From NCBI GenBank assembly GCA_964546125.1, contig CAZJIS010000013.1, positions 1-33,240 on the forward strand: 33,240 bases of DNA, given 5' to 3'. The position numbers and the translations under genes are program-made. Positions 16,410 to 23,113 of this stretch are shown one piece after another. The notes beneath the pieces are model-generated. The model searched no databases. It had not been told where the DNA came from and worked only from the letters and a program-made list of their open reading frames with translations. The DNA is from Phil1 sp964546125. Its GTDB lineage: Bacteria > Bacillota > Clostridia > Christensenellales > CAG-138. Numbering within the stretch: the stretch's first letter is position 1; each line of letters starts with the position of its first letter.

Positions 16410-16583
16410 TCATAAGCACAGTTTCCCGCCATCGAGCATTGCGATCATCCGCTTTAATGCAGAGGGCCAATTTTCATCCGAAACGTCGATGTGGTGCGCC
16501 CGCACGGGCAAAAGCGCCAGGATCTGCATTTGGCGGCGCTTGCCCACGCCCGACACGCCCTCGATGAAAATCAGGCGGGTCAT
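16410..16583 (-). pseudogene. Truncated P-loop NTPase/kinase fragment
   Basis: A 57-codon frame whose ATG overlaps the stop of the ANT(6)-GNAT gene (ATGA). The product starts MTRLIFIEGVSGVGKRRQ, which looks like the Walker A region of a small nucleotide-binding kinase (GxxGxGK), but the Ser/Thr expected after Lys15 is Arg. The frame stops after DGGKLCL, long before Walker B. It is probably the 5' remnant of a gene cut by deletion, originally the last member of this operon. A short functional peptide cannot be excluded. Confidence 0.5.
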
Positions 16584-18007
16584 CGCGCGCCCCGCCGCAC
16601 CATCAGGCCCTTCATTTGTGCGGATTGATTGTGCAAGCGCAGCGCGGCGGCCTTTTCCTCCTCAGTGCAGCCAAGCATCAGCTTTTCATAGAGCGCGAGC
16701 GTGATCTTCCCCCCGCTTTGCACGCGCACTTCGCCCGTGTCGCGATAGCCCGCTTTTTCATAGCAGCGGCGGTTGGCGCTTTGCTCTACGGGAAAGTCAA
16801 GCGACCAGCGGGAGACATTGTGAAAATGCTTTTCGCACAGCAGAACCGCCCGGCTTGCGATGCCCCTTCCCTGCATCTGCGGCAGCACATAGACGCGCGC
16901 AAGGTAGCATTCGCCGGGATTCTCGTTCCGCTCACAGGCGGCGATGCCGCCGACCAAAATGCCGTCCGCAAAAATCTGGAACACCTTCCAATTCGGGCGC
17001 GTGAGCCATTGCAAAATCTCCTCCGCGCCGCGAAGATAGGGGCTTCCCTCGTCGTGGTAGATGTCATAGAGCCGCTTGAATGCCTGCTGCTGGATTGCGG
17101 CGAGGGCCTCGGCGTCCTCGGCGGCCGCCGGGCGCAAAGTGACCGAAACAGCATCTTTCAAAGCATTTTCCCGCACCATGCGCAAATAGGCGCGGCTGCC
17201 GTCCTCTTCATTTTGCCGGTAAGCAAAGCCGAAATGCCCCGCCACCGTGCGCGCCATCTCGTGAAACAGGTCGCACATCACATCGGCCGCCGCCTGAATT
17301 TCCTCCGCCCCGCAGCGCGGATAGGTGGCGGCATATCGCGCATAGAGGTCGGGCGGCAGATGCTTTTTAAAATATTTGCCCATCTTGCCCGGATTTGCGG
17401 AAAAGCCCGTCTGCACGCCGATGAGCCACGCGGCCATCCGGTTGAGCATGTCGCGCACGTATAGGTTGAGCATCTCTATCGCATAGGGAAGTTCCTCGCG
17501 CGCCACGCCTTTTGCAACGTTGTTGAGGCACCACCAGAATTCGTTGCAGCAGTCAAGAAACAGCTTTTCAGTTGGCGGCTTCACGTGCCAATGCTTCGGG
17601 TCCCCCTTGATCGCGGGCAACAGGCCGCGGCCGGCATCCTTATCTAAAAGCACGATCACGGGCTCGCCGTTATCGCGGTAGGGGACAAACTCCACGCTAA
17701 GGTCGATGCGGTTCCCGTCGGGGAAGATCATCAGCCAGGTGAAATGCCCGTCCGCCGCAGGCGGCAAAAGGTCCATCGTTTCGGGCGTTTGCATGATGAG
17801 CGGTTCGCCGAAATGCTCCTTAATCCACTGGGTGTTGTTGTAAAAGGGGGCGATGTCGTTCACAAAGTAAGCAACGTCATAATCCCGGTAGCGGTCTTTG
17901 AGCGCTTCGGGGTCGGCGCGCGAGCCACTGAGGAGCACCGCGCGGATGCGCTCATCCGCCTCGGCCGTGCGCAAAATCAAATCGAGCATTTCCCGTTCCG
18001 TTCTCAT
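16580..18007 (-). CDS. Aminoglycoside 6-adenylyltransferase (ANT(6)-like) fused to a GNAT acetyltransferase
   Basis: A 475-residue two-domain protein. Residues 1 to about 285 match streptomycin 6-adenylyltransferases: MRTEREMLDLIL, the nucleotidyltransferase signature GSRADP (28-33) with Asp42 and Asp44 in RDYDVAYFV, and a further acidic residue in DGNRIDLS (Asp102). ANT(6) proteins alone have about 300 residues. Residues from about 288 are a GNAT domain starting SVTLRPAAAEDAEALAAI, with the acetyl-CoA loop VLPQMQGRGIASRAV and the typical C-terminal RCYEKAGYRDTGE. GAGGAAA precedes the ATG at 18007. The gene is 25 bp downstream of an APH(3')-like gene. Both domains keep their key residues. The substrate of the GNAT part, and real resistance activity, are not known from sequence. 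Confidence 0.85.
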   Translation of the reverse strand: MRTEREMLDLILRTAEADERIRAVLLSGSRADPEALKDRYRDYDVAYFVNDIAPFYNNTQWIKEHFGEPLIMQTPETMDLLPPAADGHFTWLMIFPDGNRIDLSVEFVPYRDNGEPVIVLLDKDAGRGLLPAIKGDPKHWHVKPPTEKLFLDCCNEFWWCLNNVAKGVAREELPYAIEMLNLYVRDMLNRMAAWLIGVQTGFSANPGKMGKYFKKHLPPDLYARYAATYPRCGAEEIQAAADVMCDLFHEMARTVAGHFGFAYRQNEEDGSRAYLRMVRENALKDAVSVTLRPAAAEDAEALAAIQQQAFKRLYDIYHDEGSPYLRGAEEILQWLTRPNWKVFQIFADGILVGGIAACERNENPGECYLARVYVLPQMQGRGIASRAVLLCEKHFHNVSRWSLDFPVEQSANRRCYEKAGYRDTGEVRVQSGGKITLALYEKLMLGCTEEEKAAALRLHNQSAQMKGLMVRRGAR

Positions 18008-18032
18008 GCCGTTTCCTCTTTTCCGCGTTCTT

Positions 18033-18908
18033 TTAAAATAGTTCGTCCAGCAAAATGTAATAGCGAAGCTTCGCTTCATCCGGCTCCAAGCCAAGGTGTG
18101 AGAAGAGAAGCTTCACATAGGGCGCGGGGTCTGTTTGCCCGAGGTTATAGCCAAGCGAGCGCACGCACAGCGCGATGTCCTGCCATTTATCGGCGATGCC
18201 GCCGCGCCCCCAATCGATGAAGCCCGTGACCTCCCCCCCGCGGACGAAGATGTTGGGCAGGCAAAAGTCCCCGTGCGTGAAACAGGGCTCCTCATGCGGG
18301 CGGTTCGCGGCAAGCCAGCGGTAAAGATCCATCGGGGATGCAAAATCGTTCCCCTGCTCAAAATCGTTTATGTTCACGAGCCCGTGTTCGATGTTGAATA
18401 ACGCTTGCTCAAGCTTGCGCTCGAGCGTATTTTGATAAGGGCAGCTTGCGGCATTTACCTCTTGGAGCATGTTCAGGGCTTTGGCAAGCGCTTTGACGGT
18501 TTGTTCTGCCGGTTCGCGCGCCCCTTGCGCGAGGCCCTCGCAAGCCATCGCGCCCTCGGCTCTCCCCATGAGCAAAAAAGCATGCCCGTCCTCTTCGCCA
18601 TAAAACAGCAGTTCCGGCACGGGCAGCCTTCCCTTCAGAAAGGCGATCAGGTCGCGCTCGCGGCGAATTTCATTTGAAAGTTCGGCGACTTTGAGGTAGC
18701 GAACGTCCTCTCCCCGCGCAAAACGATAAACGGCCGACTGCGAACGGCCGATGCCGTCCCGGCTCCGTTTATAGCCCGCGAGAAGGGCGGAGAGCTCTGT
18801 GCATGTTTCGGCAACTCTTTCGCCACGGCCGGTAAATTCGCGCTTGAAAGATAAAAGTTCGTCCAGGTGCTCTTCGCTCGGCTTTACCAAAATAAGTTCG
18901 CTCATCAT
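18033..18908 (-). CDS. APH(3')-type aminoglycoside phosphotransferase with GNAT-like N-terminal extension
   Basis: A 291-residue kinase-fold protein. From about residue 38 it follows APH(3')-III closely: an ATP-binding Lys73 in RYLKV, a Glu in the NEIRRERD helix, LKGRLPVPELLFYG, the catalytic HGDFCLPN (Asp214, Asn219), the metal-binding Asp232 in IDWGRGGIADKWQDIALCVRS (numbering from the first Met), and the C-terminus YYILLDELF. Such enzymes phosphorylate the 3'-OH of kanamycin and neomycin. The first 29 residues (SELILVKPSEEHLDELLSFK) are extra and resemble the start of GNAT acetyltransferases; no internal start codon with a ribosome site separates them. GGAGGG lies directly against the ATGATG start. 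The TIGR04076-like gene ends 10 bp upstream. Confidence 0.87.
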   Translation of the reverse strand: MMSELILVKPSEEHLDELLSFKREFTGRGERVAETCTELSALLAGYKRSRDGIGRSQSAVYRFARGEDVRYLKVAELSNEIRRERDLIAFLKGRLPVPELLFYGEEDGHAFLLMGRAEGAMACEGLAQGAREPAEQTVKALAKALNMLQEVNAASCPYQNTLERKLEQALFNIEHGLVNINDFEQGNDFASPMDLYRWLAANRPHEEPCFTHGDFCLPNIFVRGGEVTGFIDWGRGGIADKWQDIALCVRSLGYNLGQTDPAPYVKLLFSHLGLEPDEAKLRYYILLDELF

Positions 18909-18918
18909 CCCTCCGTTT

Positions 18919-19215
18919 TCATGTCTTCCTCGCCTCTAACTTGAATGTCACCACCCCATCCGGGCAGGTAAAGGTGCCGCTGTGCCGCTGCGCGCCCGCA
19001 AGCAGGTTGCTAAGGTCGCCGCCCGCGCGCACGGCCTCCATCAGCGGAAAAAGCTTGAACATGCTCTTCGAGCACAGCCCGCCGGGGCAGCCGTATGCGC
19101 AGCGATATACATCGCCGACCTCATGGCCGTTGCGGCAACGTTCAGGCCTGCCGTCCGGGCCGACGGCGATAACGCGCACTTCAAAAGAATATTCTTCACA
19201 ATACCATTGTTTCAT
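18919..19215 (-). CDS. TIGR04076-like small Cys-rich protein
   Basis: A 98-residue protein resembling the TIGR04076 family, small proteins of unknown role. Visible pattern: FEVRVIAVGPDGRPERCRNGHEVGDV, CPGGLCSKSMFKLFPLMEAVRAGGDLS, and CPDGVVTFKLEA at the end. Cys residues (6, 27, 39, 44, 48 and 84 approximately) suggest metal or redox chemistry, but no function is established. GGAGGGG precedes the ATG at 19215. It is the first gene of the minus-strand group with the two aminoglycoside-modifying enzymes. Its link to them is by position only. Confidence 0.65.
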   Translation of the reverse strand: MKQWYCEEYSFEVRVIAVGPDGRPERCRNGHEVGDVYRCAYGCPGGLCSKSMFKLFPLMEAVRAGGDLSNLLAGAQRHSGTFTCPDGVVTFKLEARKT

Positions 19216-19237
19216 GTTGCCCCTCCCTATCGCTGGT

Positions 19238-19260
19238 TGATAACGCTTGCGCCTATTATA
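19238..19260 (-). promoter_or_regulatory. Putative promoter of the aminoglycoside-modification gene group
   Basis: TATAAT on the minus strand (19260-19255), about 40 bp before the start of the TIGR04076-like gene, with a T-rich but non-consensus -35 region. Directly after it comes GCGCAAGCGTTATCA (19252-19238), which recurs exactly in the leader of the flavin reductase gene at 16337-16323. Confidence 0.45.
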
Positions 19261-19685
19261 TCATTTTATTTTCCGTAATAAAAAGCTTGGAATGACGAGC
19301 TTGCGCTATTTTCTAATCGAAGCGCGCGATAGCGCAGTATGGGGACTCAACTCCCTTCAGTCAGCAAACCAACGCAAAAGGCATCCCTGGGGCGACGCCG
19401 GAAGGCGACCCGAGCGCTGCATGGAGTTTGCGAAGCCGGGCGGGGCGGATAGATGCCGCTCCGTTTCGCATTCATCCGGCTCTGGAAGCCCGGGCGGTAG
19501 ACTGTGGAAATTAAGGGAAGAACTGACGCCATCGGATTTCCTGCGTCGGGCTGATCGGCAGCAGATAGGCACCTGCCTATTCTTGTTTTCACAAAGGTTC
19601 CAAACAGGCGCATAAAATCGTGATACAATTTGGATACGCACAAGGATTAAGCTCAATTCAGCCATTGCGGAAAGCGGTATCGGAT
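19261..19685. other. Intergenic stretch without a recognisable gene
   Basis: About 425 bp between the divergent TIGR04076-like gene and the response regulator. Open frames exist on both strands, but none has a convincing ribosome site or family pattern. A possible -10 (TACAAT near 19624) lies upstream of the response regulator. The GC-rich middle part (about 19370-19500) looks like decayed or repetitive intergenic DNA, but I cannot identify it. Confidence 0.5.
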
Positions 19686-20123
19686 ATGTGGAAGACCCTG
19701 ATCGTGGAGGATGAAAAACCAATCTCGGAGTTGATCCGGATGAATCTCGCGCGGGCGGGCTATGACTGCCGGTGCGTCTACGACGGCAAGTCCGCAGCGG
19801 ACCTGCTTCTCGAGGCGCGTTTTGATTTGATTCTGCTGGACGTGATGCTGCCGGAAGTGAACGGCTTTGAGCTGATGGAATTTATACGCCCCTTTTCCAT
19901 CCCCGTGATCTTCCTGACGGCAAAAGCGGATGTGGCGGACCGGGTAAAGGGCCTTCGCCTCGGTGCGGATGATTACATCGTGAAGCCCTTCGCCGTGGCG
20001 GAGCTGCTCGCCCGGGTGGACGTCGTGCTTCGCAGGTATTATAAGGCCGACGAGGTCATAGAGCAAACTTTAATTGGGGCGGGAAAGCCGGAAAGCGGCA
20101 TTCCCGCCTTGGTTGCATATTAG
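19686..20123 (+). pseudogene. Response regulator receiver domain, 3'-truncated
   Basis: The reading frame encodes a complete OmpR/PhoB-type receiver domain: MWKTLIVEDEKPISELIRMN with the acidic pair, the phosphoacceptor Asp in LILLDVMLPEVNGFELM, the Thr in VIFLTAK, and the Lys in GADDYIVKPF, followed by the linker LLARVDVVLRRYYKADEVIE. The winged-helix DNA-binding domain that should follow is missing: at base 20058 the frame runs into the 121-bp repeat and stops after about 20 foreign residues. No sensor kinase gene is next to it. It probably was a two-component regulator disrupted by insertion or deletion. A single-domain regulator is less likely. Confidence 0.75.
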
Positions 20124-20178
20124 CCGGAAGCGGCCGGTATGTCAAGGGCGGCCGTGTTCGGCCGTTCAATTAACCCTT
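20058..20178 (-). repeat. 121-bp inverted repeat, left copy
   Basis: This sequence is the reverse complement of 27867-27987 with three mismatches in 121 bases. Its outer edge cuts the response regulator gene. It is rich in internal dyads, such as CGGCCGTGTTCGGCCG and a CGGGAA...TTCCCG stem. Homology to the other copy ends sharply at both edges. Confidence 0.9.
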
Positions 20179-20229
20179 ACGCAGTGTTTATGTTCAAAGT
20201 AGCAATTACTAAACAAAGCGGAGGTATTA

Positions 20230-20328
20230 GTGGCAGCAGTGAGAGAATCAGATGCTCGCGAGACTTTCGGTGCAGAAGCTATTGCCGATGAGGCTCACGT
20301 CGTTTGCACAGGAATTAACGGCAACTGA
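20230..20328 (+). CDS. Possible 32-residue peptide
   Basis: GTG start five bases behind a good GGAGG (20220-20224), then MAAVRESDARETFGAEAIAD and a tail EAHVVCTGINGN before TGA. Shape (charged leader-like first part, short Cys/Thr-containing tail) and location upstream of a transporter could fit a small peptide precursor, but I recognise no family. It may be a chance frame. The rest of 20179-20464 holds no other gene; the sigma factor promoter should lie in 20330-20450. Confidence 0.25.
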   Translation: MAAVRESDARETFGAEAIADEAHVVCTGINGN

Positions 20329-20464
20329 TTGCGCACATATTACCTGCTACCTTTTGATTTCGTTGTCATATTTAAGTCCGTTGGTGGTTCATATAGAATA
20401 GATACCCGCGTGCCCGAAATCCGTGGTAAAATGATAACACACGAATCTTCGGGAGGATTGCCGA

Positions 20465-21004
20465 ATGTACGAGATAGATGGAGATTATCCGATCATCGAG
20501 TATTTTGGGGAGTATTATCGTGACCTGTTGAAGTTGGCTTTACGGATGGTTAAAAACCTCGACGATGCATATGAAGTGCTGCAGGACGTTGCGGTCGTCA
20601 TGGTGCAAAAGAAGGAGGAGCTGTATGACGTTGAGGATCCCGCGGCATATTTGGCCGTGTGCATCCGCAGGCGGGCGCTCAATTTCATCCGTGATTCCAG
20701 GCGTTCTTTTGCGACGGCTCCCGAGGCCATGAAAAACATTCGCGCTGACGAGGATACCCAAACCGAGATTGAGCAAACTGAATGGACGATCTGGCTGGAT
20801 AAATACCTTCGGAACAGCGCTCCCGAGCTGCGCAAGGCGTTTATTGACCACTATCTCAACGATATCCCGCTGGAAACGATTGCGGAACGATTGGGCATGA
20901 AACCGAACACGCTGTCCCAACAATTCAGAAGGATGCGGCAGAGCATCGCAAGGCAATCCCCACGCACAATGACGCACCTGATGGTGCTGATATTTGAGGT
21001 ATAG
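20465..21004 (+). CDS. RNA polymerase sigma factor, ECF-type sigma-70 family
   Basis: A 179-residue sigma factor with region 2 at about residues 12-80 (YYRDLLKLALRMVKNLDDAYEVLQDV, then AAYLAVCIRRRALNFIRDSRR) and region 4 at about 120-165 (LRKAFIDHYLNDIPLETIAERLGMKPNTLSQQFRRMR, a helix-turn-helix). Regions 1 and 3 are absent, as in ECF factors. GGGAGGA lies about 8 bp before the ATG. The next gene starts 3 bp after its stop and encodes a membrane protein of anti-sigma type, so the pair likely forms an envelope-responsive switch. Target promoters are unknown; the genes downstream are natural candidates. Confidence 0.88.
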   Translation: MYEIDGDYPIIEYFGEYYRDLLKLALRMVKNLDDAYEVLQDVAVVMVQKKEELYDVEDPAAYLAVCIRRRALNFIRDSRRSFATAPEAMKNIRADEDTQTEIEQTEWTIWLDKYLRNSAPELRKAFIDHYLNDIPLETIAERLGMKPNTLSQQFRRMRQSIARQSPRTMTHLMVLIFEV

Positions 21005-21007
21005 GCT

Positions 21008-21853
21008 ATGCGGTGGAAGAAACTCGTTAAACTGGCCATGGATCATCCATATTTCGATGATCGGAGGCATACGCTTTCTGAAGCGCAGGCGGAAGCCGTA
21101 TTGAGTTCCGGCTATATGAGCTTTGGCGAATTCATGGAAGGCGTGAAACGTCGGATGGATGAAATCGACATTGGAGTTCGCGAACCGATCAATATCTCGA
21201 CGATATTACCAAACGAAAGCAGCCCTCACAATGCGCTATATTCAGCGCGCATGAATTATAGATTACTTCGCAATATCGCGATTGCAGGGATAGCAGTTAT
21301 GCTGTTAACAGGCTTCCTCGCGTTTACGAGCCCCGGTCGTGCGATTGCTCAGGCGGTTTATAGAGTGATCATAAGTGTTGTTGATGGAAAATTATTAGGC
21401 AAACAAGACGTTGAGGATAGCGAGTTTGGTAAAATTGATCTAGAGAGTTTACCTGCTGAATTTGCATCTGTGGAGGAAGTGAAGAAATGGATTCCGTTGT
21501 CTGTCGCTCATATTGAATCGGAGAAATACATGAGCCAAGGGATCGCGGTGCTGAGCGCGGATGAAACCAATGTTACGATAAGAACGAAGTATAAGAACAA
21601 AGAAGGTGTCGAGATCGTTCTAACGCAACATTTCTATGCTCCCGGTACTTCTTGGGGAAACTCCACGACTGCGAACGAACAGGGGATTACACAATTAAAT
21701 TTACCGGATGGATTGATGGCTTATACTGGCAAGACAGATGATAATATTGTATTTGCGGTTATTTATACTACAAACGGGGATGTGATGATAACAAGCACAA
21801 ACTTATCGGTCAATGGGCTTGTCGATGTTCTGGAAGGCATTTGCTTGGAATAA
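21008..21853 (+). CDS. Membrane-anchored anti-sigma-like protein with DUF4367-like domain
   Basis: A 281-residue protein with an 87-residue cytoplasmic part, one membrane helix (about 88-107, LLRNIAIAGIAVMLLTGFLAF) and an extracellular part. The outer domain (about 150-281) has the pattern of DUF4367-type domains: EGVEIVLTQHFYAP, LPDGLMAYTGKTDDNIVFAV and a final NGLVDVLEGI. Its position 3 bp behind the ECF sigma gene and its topology suggest it holds the sigma factor inactive until an outside signal arrives. No zinc-type anti-sigma motif is visible in the N-terminal part. The role is inferred from context. Confidence 0.7.
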   Translation: MRWKKLVKLAMDHPYFDDRRHTLSEAQAEAVLSSGYMSFGEFMEGVKRRMDEIDIGVREPINISTILPNESSPHNALYSARMNYRLLRNIAIAGIAVMLLTGFLAFTSPGRAIAQAVYRVIISVVDGKLLGKQDVEDSEFGKIDLESLPAEFASVEEVKKWIPLSVAHIESEKYMSQGIAVLSADETNVTIRTKYKNKEGVEIVLTQHFYAPGTSWGNSTTANEQGITQLNLPDGLMAYTGKTDDNIVFAVIYTTNGDVMITSTNLSVNGLVDVLEGICLE

Positions 21854-21854
21854 T

Positions 21855-21890
21855 GAAAAAAGCAACGGAGTAACCAATTACTCCGTTGCT
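21855..21890 (-). terminator. Hairpin terminator between convergent genes
   Basis: A 13-bp perfect stem (21861-21873 with 21878-21890, loop CCAA) preceded on the plus strand by AAAAAA. On the minus strand this gives a hairpin followed by T6, a good terminator for the secreted-protein gene at 21913-22332. It may also stop the sigma/anti-sigma transcript, although the plus-side T-tract is poor. Confidence 0.82.
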
Positions 21891-21912
21891 CCCCTTGCTC
21901 ATAAACTTGCCG

Positions 21913-22332
21913 CTATGGAATCCAAACGGCGGATGTCTCGGATGTTTCAGAATGGCTGTATGATCCGGTTACCGAAGTATGAATGGCGGTCACTTTATAA
22001 TAGTGCCCTCCATTAACTGTATAAGATCCTGAAGCATACGCATAATCTGAATTATATTCCAGATCGCCGATCCCGGGACCCACTTGATACCATGATCCAT
22101 TTCTATATTCATTCAAGCTCACGGATACCGAAATCTGATCCTCGATGATGCCGGAAATCGATTGACCTGAATAGGTAACCTTTCTCCCACTGTTGTTAAT
22201 CCAGCAGTATCCAGAAGCCTGCCTTGTACTATAAGACACATCGCTACTGTCCCAGGCATCTGCAACGGCCGTGCTGCCTACAGCCAGACTGAGCATCAAA
22301 GCTAGGATAATAAATAGAAACCGCTTTTGCAT
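21913..22332 (-). CDS. Small secreted protein of unknown function
   Basis: A 139-residue protein with a clear signal peptide (MQKRFLFIILALMLSLAVGS, cleavage near AVADA) and a mature part of about 113 residues rich in Ser, Tyr, Gly and Thr. The mature part looks all-beta (SGYCWINNSGRKVTYSGQSI, VSVSLNEYRNGSWYQVGPGI) and ends TSETSAVWIP. It has a single Cys and no known motif. AGGAGGGG lies before the ATG at 22332. It is transcribed convergently to the sigma/anti-sigma pair and divergently from the Cys-rich secreted protein, sharing an intergenic region with a large dyad. I do not recognise the family. Confidence 0.75.
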   Translation of the reverse strand: MQKRFLFIILALMLSLAVGSTAVADAWDSSDVSYSTRQASGYCWINNSGRKVTYSGQSISGIIEDQISVSVSLNEYRNGSWYQVGPGIGDLEYNSDYAYASGSYTVNGGHYYKVTAIHTSVTGSYSHSETSETSAVWIP

Positions 22333-22637
22333 AACTTGCCCCTCCTAAGTTTATTTATATGACACCTCAACTCGCTAAAATATGACAACAAAATAATGAA
22401 AAATAAAAATAAATCTGTCATATTACGTGCTGTGTCAGGTGTCTATTATATAGAAAACCATACTGATTATTTTTACGGAGAGTGATGCTTATGATTGTGT
22501 TATAGTCTTAGCTATGTTGGTGTAATCAATTCCTTTCTCTGTATTAGGTATCCATTCTCAAGAAAACGTCTCAGAATACCGGGAAGATACCTCGGTCAGA
22601 TTTTCCGACACAACCAGATAAATAAAGGAGGCTACAT
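22333..22637. promoter_or_regulatory. Divergent intergenic region with nested dyad
   Basis: Very A+T-rich. Two inverted repeats share one centre near 22402: GACACCT (22361-22367) with AGGTGTC (22437-22443), and AATATGACA (22379-22387) with TGTCATATT (22416-22424). The 28-bp core between the inner arms is almost pure A/T. It may be a two-part operator controlling the divergent secreted-protein genes. Bases 22450-22630 hold no gene I can support. Confidence 0.5.
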
Positions 22638-23021
22638 ATGAAAAAGATATTTGCTATCGCATTGGCTTGTCTGCTCCTTCTCGCAAGCGCTCCGATGGTG
22701 TATGCGGAAGAGATGCATGAATGCGATTGGTGCTGTGAGCAACTAAAGGATGCTAACGGCAACATGATGCCGGAAGCAGAGTGCAGGCACTCAGATTATC
22801 TACCATATAATATTGAGTATCGCGACATTCACATAGGCTGTGAAAGGTACACTCGAAAATATTATGTTTGTAGAAACTGTGGTGCAGATGTTAGCTGGGT
22901 TCCTTATGCAGGGCCATTCGAAGATCATCGTGGGCCATATCAACTTGTATTTTTTGGATATGATGAAGACGGTAACATGATTTACAAGATGCAGTGCAAG
23001 GCCTGTGGTGGTTTCGTATAA
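22638..23021 (+). CDS. Secreted Cys-rich small protein
   Basis: A 127-residue protein with a signal peptide (MKKIFAIALACLLLLASAPM, cleavage near VYA-EE) behind a strong AAAGGAGG. The mature part contains CxxCC (29, 32, 33), Cys49 with His51, Cys68, and two CxxC pairs (78/81 in CRNCG, 120/123 in CKACG), resembling zinc-ribbon knuckles outside the cytoplasm. The function is unknown. It lies directly before the ABC transporter operon, separated by a strong hairpin and a putative promoter, so it may be co-regulated. Confidence 0.7.
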   Translation: MKKIFAIALACLLLLASAPMVYAEEMHECDWCCEQLKDANGNMMPEAECRHSDYLPYNIEYRDIHIGCERYTRKYYVCRNCGADVSWVPYAGPFEDHRGPYQLVFFGYDEDGNMIYKMQCKACGGFV

Positions 23022-23047
23022 GCGCAAAAGGGCACACGATATAAGGT

Positions 23048-23092
23048 CGCATATCCGCCGGGTATCCTGGCGGATATGCGCAGTGATACAAT
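23048..23092 (+). promoter_or_regulatory. 12-bp perfect dyad followed by an extended -10 promoter for the ABC operon
   Basis: CGCATATCCGCC (23048-23059) pairs with GGCGGATATGCG (23069-23080) around a 9-nt loop. Four bases later comes TGATACAAT (23084-23092), an extended -10 element. There is no T-tract, so a terminator is less likely than an operator in the -35 region of a promoter for the ABC genes. Confidence 0.5.
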
Positions 23093-23113
23093 AATATAAA
23101 TGAGGATTATAAT

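Noticed and set aside
16600..17130. GNAT half of the fusion as streptothricin acetyltransferase Sat4
   Set aside because: Only general GNAT features (the acetyl-CoA loop and C-terminal RCYEKAGY) are visible; the residues do not follow Sat4.
19247..19643. Frames on both strands between the TIGR04076-like gene and the response regulator
   Set aside because: Composition is of the shadow type, there is no credible start site, and no recognisable protein pattern is seen.
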